In this document: piece by piece, positions 50,701 through 59,742 of the stretch | Layout of the letters: the number at the start of each line of letters is the position of its first letter | Position numbering within the stretch: position 1 is the first letter of the stretch | DNA from: Zelonia costaricensis | Taxonomy: Eukaryota; Euglenozoa; Kinetoplastea; Trypanosomatida; Trypanosomatidae | Assembly: GCA_030849075.1 (NCBI GenBank) | Contig: JASAOO010003509.1 | Coordinates: forward strand, 21,489-85,488 | DNA length: 64,000 nucleotides | Direction: 5' to 3' | Position numbers and translations under genes: made by a program | The notes under the pieces: model-generated | Told to the model about the DNA's origin: nothing | The model's input: the letters and a program-made list of their open reading frames with translations, nothing else | Database searches by the model: none

Positions 50701-51146
50701 GTGCAGAGCAGGCACGCCATGGAGCACCGGCCTTCTCACCCTCGGCATCCGCGCGTGCGTGCTCCTCCATGAGCGACTCGCTGCCAGAGCCGAATCGGCT
50801 GCGCAAGCGCGCCGGTGAGCAACCCCGCAGCAGGTGCCGAGACACGAGCGTCTCCTCTCGCGCAAGTGTGAGCGAGGCGAGCGTCTCGGCGGCGCACCAC
50901 CACCACCACCACCGCAGCGCAGGAGCGGCTTCTTCAGCGAAAGCGACGCAGCGTGTCCCTTCGTTTTGCGTTGCGCCGGAACAGGGGCTTTCGCCGTCTG
51001 AGGGCCCTACCCCACCTCAGGTGCGTCGTGCGCACGACCGGCGGGGCCACAGCTCTGCGAAGGAGGACTCAGTGCGCGTCCGCTACCGGCCGACATTTAC
51101 CGCATCCTCCCTCGCCGCTACCTACAACATCGACTCGTGGTTGTAA
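47736..51146 (+). CDS. large low-complexity hypothetical protein, 1136 residues
   Basis: I do not recognise this protein. Most of it is Ser/Ala/Thr/Pro-rich and probably disordered, with many Ser/Thr-Pro sites. More ordered-looking islands are ALITGFPTPVKLSPIPRKGY (about 575-600), a Glu/Asp-containing segment with EDGGV-like acidic spacing (about 640-690), and the C-terminal VRVRYRPTFTASSLAATYNI. A run of six histidines occurs at residues 1054-1059. There is no signal peptide or membrane helix. Coding status is supported by the unbroken 3.4 kb frame and steady third-position bias. It resembles the large regulatory or cytoskeletal phosphoproteins common in these genomes, but no function is assigned. 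Confidence 0.83.
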   Translation: MSSNGERRLLVYQCGTRSVVNLSDTRASTHCSSSSPLRASTLCSPPQPPERRADSTADGKAASEAGGPSSLHSPCSSLTVDSATEVEGAWGHAGALTRAALSPPPRPPPPSIPSPATPPVAGRQAAIVGAAQGSLPLPALSMPSKEPRIRVVSCSSASQSVQGASNSPTEHDRARTEEAHSTSQLKDKCRIALTAGESERGTRLCDAPPLVYTAAARRAKTREPGVTHQLSGEEPGFDRAASAYSVMPTTQREMEPVEGRTWCTTGSAASAEQTQQPTASSPKVAPCSRCATLAVPDAHAHRTAAAEAGRTSAAERTCFPEGDPGPRCHAPSSSHDSRRVCALADATVNTAAVAAAASAHTPRRLLDSTPRSTHGKVLPLAGNCVGAAVAADGSPNGSSHEKFSVLYATTSASVCTTPETSSIPDPANAATAAPAPPPPQRADAEDAAEGKNPVGDVAAPMAVASQPDDEASVQETCHRTRSASLASKASTATSAAKTPTPSPLRRQLLLRRLLAAHSTPSADTPSGHTDRSAASSPADGGVLLSTPTPLHTSRRKDAAAAMSAATPSWESLALITGFPTPVKLSPIPRKGYSSYANVMAAAAAAANAAGTAGSATPVAAGPHASPFSSPALSAIAEAEEPHDASTPTPDAAVSVVSVTEADPFEASHSARLVESLPAARPLLGEGGDAGADSLSANSECSVSPIRVRAAQTTRVWTPQSSDASQHPPQQLTHLASLVDATAFASRLLQQGTGLPATGEQRRCAAPRQRQSSRSQRSSTVGATVLVCSADPAATAILSSHSSPSRAAPSFDRVKEEHVRADWMTSSPAIAEGPRCVAPAHASQPHRRPGLEPQTAERALQTRSLEPSTAGRTAPRPLADTVNLGTPTVSMILTPAQALGESCCSLFMPPATQCIQALPVPGIGGWLRGEAATVTQPSQQTAGCHVHVWREVDEEATEAVPATRRGPRRAPLLSPTLDDECTCDASHLHSAEQARHGAPAFSPSASARACSSMSDSLPEPNRLRKRAGEQPRSRCRDTSVSSRASVSEASVSAAHHHHHHRSAGAASSAKATQRVPSFCVAPEQGLSPSEGPTPPQVRRAHDRRGHSSAKEDSVRVRYRPTFTASSLAATYNIDSWL

Positions 51147-52508
51147 GCACGTCGTTGAGTTGAATTGGCATTGCATCGCGGTTCCGGCAGGCCAGAGAGC
51201 ATGTGTGTGTGCTTCTGCGCTGTCCAGTCGAGCGCATGGAGCGATGTACCTTTCATGTCCACCTATCAAACAAGAAACTCCTCCGTGTTTTTCGTTGCTG
51301 CTTCTTTCCTGATCAGACTCACTCCCTGGCTGCGTGTGTGTGTGTGTGTGTGTGTGTGTGACCGCTTCTTTCTTCCTTTTCGTTTCCACATAGATGCACT
51401 CTCGTCCCCGCTTGCAGTAGCGATCGCAGGCGGCAAGCGAACCTCCACTCTCTTCGCTCCTTCTCAACTGTTGGTTCACACGGCCTTTCCCTCCTTCCCG
51501 GCCCTCGCTTGTGCTTTGTGTCTGGCACTCCTGGCAACAGGCTTTTGTGCACTCGCTGCGGTTAGGTGCATTGCAGAAAGGAAACAGCGCAAAGAGAACA
51601 ACAACACGGCGTCCCTGCTGCCCTCCCCTCCTCCCTCCCCCTTTTTTCAGCAGCTGCTGCGACGCGAGCCTCACGTCGCGCGGGGTTATCCACAGGCTTG
51701 CCAAGTGCCCGCTGCGAAGAGCGAGTCTTTGGAAACACGTGCAGCCTACACGAACTTCCTCCAGCCCTGCGTTGCCCTTACCTGGATGCTTCGATCTCTC
51801 CACTCCCCCTTTTCCCTCGCGCACACTCAGCCGCGGAACTCGTACTCGTACCTCCCTCACTCGGCTGCCCCTCCGCGCGGCAGCAATCACTGCGCTTGCC
51901 GTGGAAGAAGAAGAAGAAAAAGCAGCTGCACCGGTTAGCAGCGCCGCAGCTCCCGCCTGCCCAGCCCTGACTATTTCCAGCTCCTTCGCTTTCCTGTTGC
52001 GACGCCGGCTCTATACACCCTCCGCTTCGCGGAGCTCAGCCACTCCTCCACCTTTGTAGTGGTTCCCTTCTTCGTCTTCTTCACCTGCCCCTCCCCCTCT
52101 CCCCGCTGTAGGCAGCTCTCACTTGCCCTTTTGATTCTTGTTTTGATTGATCCGCTTTACGCATGGCACGCCCATCCACACCGAAGGGCGCGACACAGCA
52201 CCAAGCACACTCCACCTCCCCTCGCCCTCCCTATCTGCGTGTCTCGCCGCGGCGATGCGTGTGTAGCGGCGGCGTTTAGAGCTGCCGTGTATCCTCGCCT
52301 CGACTCTCTTCCCCTCCTGCCGCAGCTCCCCGCCGCTGTCACCTTGGCATTATCTGTATTCGGAGAACTTCTCCTGCCGCTTTGTTTGTGTTTACGCGGC
52401 TCCCTGCGCCTCCTCGCTGCTGCACCATTTGTTTTCTGTTTTTCTGTTTGGCGCTTGTGCTGCGCGTGCGATTCTGCCGTTCTTCTTTTTTTTCCTGGCC
52501 CAGCGGCG
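51147..52508 (+). other. intergenic region with (TG)n
   Basis: No gene is supported. It has a (TG)n tract at 51334-51360. The pyrimidine tract at 52479-52495 is followed by AG at 52502-52503, only five bases before the CorA ATG (see findings); AG sites farther upstream (for example near 52110) are alternatives. Confidence 0.6.
51334..51360 (+). repeat. (TG)n microsatellite
   Basis: About thirteen TG units occur in the 3' flank of the low-complexity gene. Confidence 0.95.
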
Positions 52509-54884
52509 ATGCTGTTCGGCGCGGTGCTGCAGCGCTGTAGCGTTCGGGCCGGTGTGGCAGGACGTGCGCCACTCCGTGGTGGCGCCCACTGGTCCACATC
52601 GGTGAGGGCTGCGGCTGCCTCGGCGCCCATTCCACCACGTCTCCTACGAGCTCGAGCACACACCTGGACAGCGGCGTCGCCCGCGTCTCTGTGCCAGCGC
52701 CGCGGATTCTTCACCACTTCCAGTCCTCTGGGGTGCACACCGTCGCGTCCGCCTGCGGGGGAGCGGCAAGACGAGAAGCGTGCGGCAGGGCCGTCATCCG
52801 CTAAGGACGCCAATCCGGTGGAGGGCGTTGCGCCAGGAGAGGGCGCGGCGTCGACCACCGCAGCCCCCTCCGAAGCCACGCCGAAGACGGCGGCACCAAC
52901 GAAGAGTGGTCAGCAGCGGACCGCGGCAGCGCCTGCCACAGGCGGCAGCGCGAAGACCACGCTCACCACGGCCCCCCCCGCCACGGTGACGACGGCGTCG
53001 GACAAGGCGTCCACTACTGCAAAGGCAGCTGCCGCCAACGCCGCCGAAACGGCCCGACCCTCCACACCTGACGCTGCGTCGGCAGGGGATGCGCAGCGCC
53101 TCGAGAAGGTCCGCGAGGCCGAAACGACGATGCGCTTCTCGGAGCTGCTCGCCTCGTCACGCTATCAGGACTTTATCACCACCACGGAGGTGAGCTCCAT
53201 GTCGGGCCTTCGCTGGATGGACATCTCCGCCTCGCCGGCCTTCTTCAAGGACCCGGTCATGATGCGACTGCCTGAGGGCCAGTTCGCCTACTCCGTTATG
53301 CGTGCTCTCTTCGGCGCCGGCTTCCCCCTCGGCGTCTACGCTGGCGCCGTGAGCGGGACGGCGCTGCCGGTGACGTACGTGGACGACAACTGGGCGTGTC
53401 TCATACTCCGCTCCACGAAGGAGGCACTGCGGCAGCGCGACGGCATCGTCGGCCTGCTGAACGGCCTGCACGGGCGCGGCGGGGCGAAGCGGCTGCTGGA
53501 CGGGCTGCCGTCGCTGTCCAAGATGGACGGCGGCCCCGGCGGCGCACTCGAGCACGACGGCGACGACGACGCCGCACACGACGAGGGCCAGGACGCGTTT
53601 TACCCGCGGCGGCAGTACGCCATCGCGAGGTGGGCCCGCCGCACCGCGCAGCGCCTGCGCCGCTGCGCCACCGGACTTCGGACACGACCGACATCCCACG
53701 CGCGTGGCATGACCGGCACGGCGGCGCGGCGTCGGTTTCAGCGCGCCAGCCGTGAGTCGAGCCACCGGGCACCGCTCACCATGGCGGACTTCACCGACCG
53801 GTTGACGGTGTTTGTGGGCAAGGAGCTCCACCCTATCGAGGAGGACCCCGACGCGCCGGACGCCGCAGCCGTGGCGGCCGAGGTGAAGGCGGCCCCGGTG
53901 CTTTCACTTCACATGCACCGCGTCTACAGCTTCGAACCCTTTGCCAGCACTTCAGCCCCCGCTGCCGGCGGTGACGTCACGAGGGAGTCCGACGAGGCAA
54001 AGAAGAAACAGCGGTACGAGGTGCGTTGGCGCGTGATTACGGTGCACCGCTCCCCCATCATGTTTATTCGCGACATGCAGGCGCAGTGGAATCGGCTCGC
54101 CTCCACCAACGGGCGGCAGCAGCATCTGCTGCGTACCGATCCGGTGCAGGTCAGCGTCGCCTTCACAGGGCTGTCAGACCCGCGCGAGGCGTACGCGTCA
54201 CGCGCGGCGCAGTCCAGCGGCGCCTCTGTCGGGGGCGCCTTCGCGACAGACGACAGCGAGGACGGCTACCAAGACGCCTACCGCGCCACGGTGGACCGCG
54301 TCGAAACGTGGGAGGACCTCGTGCGGCTTCTCTACCACGGCGCCGCCCGCACTCTGCAGGAGTCGGCGTACCGCAACACCCGCCGGCTCGAGGGCATGGA
54401 GACGGCCATCTTCGACGCCACCGACAGCTCCGCCACACACCTGCGCTCCATGACGAAGCTCATGGCCGAGCTGCACCTCCTGTCCCGCAAGGCGACGATT
54501 CACAACGCCATTCTGCGCGAGTCGAAGGTGGCGTACAGGAAGCTCAAGCGCGTGATGGACAGCCCCATGACACTTGCCGACAATCGCGAGCTGCTGTACG
54601 TGGACAGCGTGCTCTCCATCTCGGCGCACATCGAGGAGCAGTCGGAGTCGCTGCTCTTCCTGCAGTTCTCGGCCGCCATGAACCAGACTGAGTCGCACCT
54701 GCGAACCCTGACCGTGTTCTCGACGTTCTTCATCCCACTCGATTTCATCGCCTCGGTCTGCGGCACGAATCTCACCTCCCTGCACGAGTACGGGCAGAGC
54801 TCGCTCGCGATGTGGGCCGCGTTTGCTTGCATGGTGGCCACGGCTTTCGTGACGCAGCGATGGATCGGCCGCAACATCAGCTGA
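52509..54884 (+). CDS. mitochondrial CorA/MRS2-type divalent cation channel
   Basis: The 791-residue protein begins like a mitochondrial precursor (Arg/Ala/Ser-rich, few acids, to about residue 75), then an Ala/Thr/Lys-rich low-complexity stretch to about 200. The central region (about 200-580) contains a probable CorA-type alpha/beta domain, interrupted by low-complexity insertions. The C-terminal 200 residues are the long helices plus pore: HLRTLTVFSTFFIPLDFIASVCGTN, then a short loop and a second helix (AMWAAFACMVATAFVTQRWI). This matches the CorA ending (FIPLTFIAGxYGMN, then the second helix), except that GMN is GTN at 752-754. CorA/MRS2 proteins conduct magnesium or other divalent cations into the matrix. 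The 450 in-frame bases upstream of the ATG lack coding character, and the ATG at 52509 starts the import-type sequence. Confidence 0.86.
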   Translation: MLFGAVLQRCSVRAGVAGRAPLRGGAHWSTSVRAAAASAPIPPRLLRARAHTWTAASPASLCQRRGFFTTSSPLGCTPSRPPAGERQDEKRAAGPSSAKDANPVEGVAPGEGAASTTAAPSEATPKTAAPTKSGQQRTAAAPATGGSAKTTLTTAPPATVTTASDKASTTAKAAAANAAETARPSTPDAASAGDAQRLEKVREAETTMRFSELLASSRYQDFITTTEVSSMSGLRWMDISASPAFFKDPVMMRLPEGQFAYSVMRALFGAGFPLGVYAGAVSGTALPVTYVDDNWACLILRSTKEALRQRDGIVGLLNGLHGRGGAKRLLDGLPSLSKMDGGPGGALEHDGDDDAAHDEGQDAFYPRRQYAIARWARRTAQRLRRCATGLRTRPTSHARGMTGTAARRRFQRASRESSHRAPLTMADFTDRLTVFVGKELHPIEEDPDAPDAAAVAAEVKAAPVLSLHMHRVYSFEPFASTSAPAAGGDVTRESDEAKKKQRYEVRWRVITVHRSPIMFIRDMQAQWNRLASTNGRQQHLLRTDPVQVSVAFTGLSDPREAYASRAAQSSGASVGGAFATDDSEDGYQDAYRATVDRVETWEDLVRLLYHGAARTLQESAYRNTRRLEGMETAIFDATDSSATHLRSMTKLMAELHLLSRKATIHNAILRESKVAYRKLKRVMDSPMTLADNRELLYVDSVLSISAHIEEQSESLLFLQFSAAMNQTESHLRTLTVFSTFFIPLDFIASVCGTNLTSLHEYGQSSLAMWAAFACMVATAFVTQRWIGRNIS

Positions 54885-56028
54885 GGCGGCCGCCAAGTTC
54901 ACAAGCTGCCATGAGACCGAAGGAGAGTACGATGCAGACGAAGGAAGAAAGAAGAAACGGAAGAGAGGCACGTGCACACACGCAAGGGCGAGATCGCAGC
55001 GGGTGGGTGGGTGGTGAGAGTGCGCCATCCGCACAAGAGCGCGCTCCATTGCTTCCCCCGTCCGCAAACAGGCGAGCACCGTCGAATGGCATCAGGTTTA
55101 CTTGTGTTGGGTGCCTGCCTCACATCACGCTCCGCAACCTGCTCACCGAAGGAGATGCCACCAGTCAAAACAACAAAAAGAAAAAACGAAACGTCCGTTG
55201 CAGAACTGTGGGCCCTAGTGTGTCTGGAAGTATGCGCGTCATGTGCGATGCGTTCACGTGAAAAAAAAAAAAGCAGCGCGCGTGGCACGGCAGGTTGCCA
55301 CGCTACGGGACCCATGTCTCCACGAACGTCCTAAGTATCCGCGCTCTTGGCGCAGTGCCCTGGCTTGTCCCCGCGCGACGACAGTGCGCGCGCTGGTCCA
55401 TCTTTGTCCACCGCTAACCCACAGCCAGCGTTTGGCTCACCACGTCCTTTGTCCCCACGTGCTGCGTTTTCTCGTCGCCGCCCTCTCCATTTCCATTTGG
55501 TTGCGTACCGCACGCCGTTGCTGCGGGAACAGCTCACGCCTCTTCCACGCTTACCTGTGCACCTCTCAGGCCCGTCCAGGCACAGCCGCAAGTACCGTCA
55601 CACCGCGAAAAAAAGAGAGAATCATATCTGAGCAACGGCGGCCTTCTCGCCCACAGATCCTTCTTTTCTTCTTCGTCTTGTTCTTACACCTGGCCTTGTC
55701 CGTTGACTCGTCTTCATTGTGAACGCTGGCGAACTGCAGGACGCAAACTGGCAGCGACGGACCGACTCTCCGCGTCACCCCGCCCCCGCAGATCAGGGGA
55801 TCTCTCGATTCGCTCCGATTCGAAAACTAACACGTGACGCTGAACGCATCGCGCACCACATACGCAGGCCGCTCTTCTCGCCTGCTGTACCTCTCCTCGA
55901 GTTTGTGTGTGTGTGTGTGTGTGTGTGCGGGTTCCACTGTGGGTGGAATCACGAGGGAGGCCTTTGCGCTTGCCTTTCCTTCAACCACGTAGACACAGCT
56001 TCACGCGGCTCTCAGGAAAGTGTTGAAC
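54885..56028 (+). other. intergenic region with (TG)n
   Basis: No gene is supported. It holds an A11 run near 55261-55271 and a (TG)n tract at 55904-55927. AG at 55900-55901 or at 55991-55992 could be the PDI acceptor. Confidence 0.6.
55904..55927 (+). repeat. (TG)n microsatellite
   Basis: Twelve TG units lie about 100 bases before the PDI start. Confidence 0.95.
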
Positions 56029-57342
56029 ATGTCTGTCACATCGGCGGCCGCGGTGCGGCTCTGTTTCATGCTGCTTGTTCTGGTTGTTTCACTGAGCTCG
56101 TCGGCGACGGCATTCCCGTTTGGCAAGTCCTCCGCCGTGACGGAGCTCACCCCGACGACGATCAACGCCTTTGTGAATACGCATAAACCCGTTGTGCTAC
56201 TCCTCTACGCGCCGTGGTGCGGGCACTGCAAACAGTTCCACCCTGAGCTGGAGAAGTTCGCCGAGTCCGTGAAGGGCACAATGCGCGTCGGTGCCATCGA
56301 CGCGGACAAGTTTTCGAACATCGGCCAGCAGTTCGGTGTCCGCGGCTTTCCAACGATCAAGTACTGGAAGAGCGGCGCCAAGTCGATCGCGTCGCCGCTG
56401 GACTACGGCGGCCAGCGGACGGCGGCCGCGCTGCAGAGCCTCATGGTCGGCGACATCGGCACCAGTCAGGTGGCAAAGATCGCGACGGCGGACCAGCTGA
56501 AGGAGGCGGCCCGCGCGGCGCCGAAGGGGATGGTTGGCGTGCTCTTTTCTGCCAAGGACAAGGTGCCGCCGATGGTTTCTGTCATGGCGCTGTCGCCGAA
56601 GCTGAAGGAGCTGCCGCTGGCCTTTGCGGGCAGCTGCAGCCCACAGAAGGGCGTTGCCGCGACGTTCGGCGTCACGCAGCTGCCCATGCTGGGCGTCGTG
56701 CGCTACACCCCAGCCGACGGCGAGGCTGCCGAGTCGTTTGAACTCGTGCCGTACACGAAGAAGGCCATCGCCTACGAGCCTGTGGCGCAGTTCTTTTTGA
56801 GCTGCACGGAGGGCGAGTGCGGCACCGGGGCCGCCGTGCCCGGCAGCGGCGCGACGGACCTCGACGAGGCGGAGCAGCAGGCGGCGCAGGCGCGGGCCGC
56901 GCCGCGGCAGGCGTCGGCGGCCCTTCCGGTGGCGCCTGTGGCGTACGCGTCAACGTCGATTCCGCTGTTCTGCTCGCCGCAGACGCGCAAGATTCGCGGC
57001 CAGTCCCCGCTCTGCGTCTTCAGCCTCAGTGAGCACGTGAATCTTGCCGAGGTGCACCGCTCCTTCCAGAACGACCCGCTCCTCTTCTTCGACGCCGTCT
57101 CGCAGCGCGCCGAGCTGGCGCAGCAGCTGAAAGACGTCTTTGGTGTCACCCTGGCACAGGCGGGCGAGGGTGCGGCGGCGGCGCCGACGAACTCGATCGT
57201 TGTGCTGCGCCACTCGAAGCCGACGACGGTGCGCTACGCCGTGCTGGATCACATCAACTCGGACGATGACATGCAGACAACCCTGCAGCGCATCCTGAAC
57301 GGCGAGCTACACCTGCAGTCAGCGCAGGTCAACATCACGTGA
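56029..57342 (+). CDS. protein disulfide isomerase family, single thioredoxin active site
   Basis: The 437-residue protein has a cleavable-looking signal peptide (hydrophobic residues 9-28) and one catalytic thioredoxin domain (about 33-145) with APWCGHCKQF, the active-site cysteines being Cys64 and Cys67, and the cis-proline segment GFPTIKYWKSG. A second, thioredoxin-like domain without CxxC follows (about 150-260), then a linker containing the pair CTEGEC, an Ala/Gln-rich stretch (280-305) and a third region of about 120 residues. Organisation is closest to P5/Mpd1-type PDIs, but P5 has two active domains. The C-terminus is VNIT, so there is no KDEL-like retention signal. It should oxidise or isomerise disulfides in the secretory pathway. 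ATG 56029 follows non-ATG codons in the same frame and gives the signal peptide. Confidence 0.91.
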   Translation: MSVTSAAAVRLCFMLLVLVVSLSSSATAFPFGKSSAVTELTPTTINAFVNTHKPVVLLLYAPWCGHCKQFHPELEKFAESVKGTMRVGAIDADKFSNIGQQFGVRGFPTIKYWKSGAKSIASPLDYGGQRTAAALQSLMVGDIGTSQVAKIATADQLKEAARAAPKGMVGVLFSAKDKVPPMVSVMALSPKLKELPLAFAGSCSPQKGVAATFGVTQLPMLGVVRYTPADGEAAESFELVPYTKKAIAYEPVAQFFLSCTEGECGTGAAVPGSGATDLDEAEQQAAQARAAPRQASAALPVAPVAYASTSIPLFCSPQTRKIRGQSPLCVFSLSEHVNLAEVHRSFQNDPLLFFDAVSQRAELAQQLKDVFGVTLAQAGEGAAAAPTNSIVVLRHSKPTTVRYAVLDHINSDDDMQTTLQRILNGELHLQSAQVNIT

Positions 57343-59742
57343 CGAGCGCGGCGACGCCCCCTTAGGTGTGTGTGTGTGTATTTGCTTTGGTGCTGCGTTC
57401 TACGGTCCCCCTTTCCCTTGCTCCTTCCAGACTCGCCTCGCTGCTAAACGCGTTCGTGCCAGCTGGCACAACGACCCGAAGCAAGGAACGAGAAGGGAAA
57501 GGATGAAGGGGAAGCAGGGCCTGGGCTGCGGGGTGGCACCGGTCATGCGCGCAGCACATCGTCGGAAGCGGGAAAGACGAAACGTCTCACCTGGGCTCCT
57601 TTTGTTTCTCTGTTCCCCCCCTTCCTGCCTCCCCCCCCCCCGTTGGAGGGTGCTCCGTCGCCGGTCATCTCACAACCTCCCTCCCCGCCTTGCCAGTCTT
57701 GTTCTTTTCTTCTCATCGAGCCAAGGCGTCATGCACCTTTTGGCTGTGCGGTGGGCGACGTACACACGCTGCGGTGCACCTTGACGCAGAGGCGTCGCTC
57801 GTGATGAACAAGGAACACACACACCCAAACACAAAAAAGTGTCTCACAATAGAGGGCTCTACATGTCATCCCCGCGTCTTCATCTCGTGTGTTTGCCGTA
57901 GACCGCGCCTGCCACGCAGACCGCAGGAGCGCCGTCGACGGAGCCTCGGCGCGGAGTCAAGTGCGCGAGCGCTGACCTTGAGCACCGCGCAACAACACAC
58001 CGGTTCACTGTTTCCCCATGGAGTGGCGGGGCTGGTGCTGCGCTAACCACAAAAGGACCCGCGGCGCGCGCAAGAGGGGGCGGTGTTCACGGCCCTGTGC
58101 ACCTCCTTTGTGGCACACAACTCCACCATGACGACAACTCTTTGGCAACGCTTTCCCCGGCATTCTCTTCGACCATCTGCATCACCACTGGCGCACTCAC
58201 CGCAGCCCCATTTCCATTTGCATAAAGTCGTTGGACGTAGGAGAAGAGACACGTTTTTTTGTTCTGAACTCCTTCTCCTGCTCCTCTCAAGCCGAGTACA
58301 ATCCTGGTATCCTTCACCCTCACCGTGACCGCGCAAGTGCGACACAGGACACCGCCTTTCTTCTGCCTCAACGTGCACGCGGTGGTCGCAAGCGCGAGGA
58401 GCTCTGCGAGCGTCATTCGTCGTCACTTCGATCGCCGCTCTGGCACTGATCTCTCAAAAAACAAACAAACAAAAAAAAGCCCCCCCCCCACCCATCGGCT
58501 GCAGCACCGGTGTCTCTCCACGTAGGGGCTGCCTCGGGGCATTCTACATCAGGTGGGTGCGTGTGTGTATTTGTGTGGTCACTTCCCGTCTCCGTGCTGT
58601 GCACATCAGTCCCCGCGACTCGAGCAGACGGAAGTGGTTGACAAAAAAAAAACAGCACAACGCCGGTGAGGAGCGTCACGGGTAGCAACACCTTTTTCTT
58701 CCTTTGATCATCTTTCTTTTCAGCCGACGTGGGCGCTGTGAGCGGAACAGTCGATCCCGCGGCCGACGCTCTCCCGCCACCCTCCCACCCGCTCCTTGGA
58801 CACGCGCTTTTTTCTTCGTTTTGCCGAGTTTTGCGTCGTCGTCACGGGCTACAGGAGCGTACACAGAGCGACGCGGTGGAAGCGGGCCTCCCTTGACACG
58901 TGTGCTCCGTCGAGGTTGTATAGCTCACTCCACTGGTTTCGCGTCGCCTCCCCGCTCCCCGCTCCCGCCTTTCCACTCCGCGCTGCCACGCTCGACCCAA
59001 TCACCCGTCTTCAGCTGCTTGCTGATCTGCTCTTCACGACACTGCAGGAAAGGCGGCTGGTGCTCTTGCCCGTGTGCGCGGAGGCATACACGCACATACG
59101 AACCGTCTTGGCTCTCACAGGCCTTTCCTTCCTCCATTCGCTCCCTTTTCAGCCTCCTGAGCACCGGCTCTGTCACGACGTGGCTTCACACTTGTGTCCT
59201 TCCCCCCTCTCTCTGTTGACCTCCTTTCTCCTCCCCACTCCATCCTGGCTGCGGCACACCCAATCGTATCTCAAGGCCTCCCCCCTCCTCGCTCCCCGTC
59301 CTCCTCTCTCCCACTCACTCGTTCGCTCGCTCCCTCCCCCTTTCAGGAATTCTGCGTGTCGCGCCACCCTGTGCTTGTGACCTACGTTTTTTTTTTTCTG
59401 TTGTGCCTCTGCTTCTTCCTCTGACTCGCTGGCCCCGTTTGGTTTTCTCTTTGCTTTCGAGTGCTTTTCTTCTTTTGTTCCATTCTTCTCTCACCCCTGT
59501 CCACTTCCCCTTCCCCACCGCCCGCTTTGGCCGCTTGGACAGGTGTCAGTCGTCTCCCTCGTTATCACCTCCGTGCAGGCTTCGATTTTTCGTTGTTTTC
59601 TTCTTTCTTTGCCGGCTTCTGACGCCCCTCCCCCCTCCCCTCGCTGCGCTACCTGATCGACCTTTCCCTCTCTTTCGATTGTGTGTGGGTGTCTTCCTCT
59701 CGCGCTTCTGTTTTTCTATTTTCCCACCCATTTGGCTTGAGG
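57343..59742 (+). other. 2.4 kb intergenic region
   Basis: No gene is supported. C/T tracts dominate 58900-59740. An A-rich segment near 58456-58478 and A9 near 58642 may mark ends of 3' UTR elements. AG at 59576-59577 after a C/T-rich stretch, or AG at 59740-59741 just before the ATG, could be the acceptor for the last gene. Confidence 0.6.

Noticed and set aside
52059..52508. 150-codon upstream extension of the CorA frame
   Set aside because: It has no ATG start, is Cys/Leu/Pro-rich and contains the presumed splice signal.
58796..59380. 195-codon + frame before the last gene
   Set aside because: It lacks coding bias and has pyrimidine-tract composition; most likely 5' flank.
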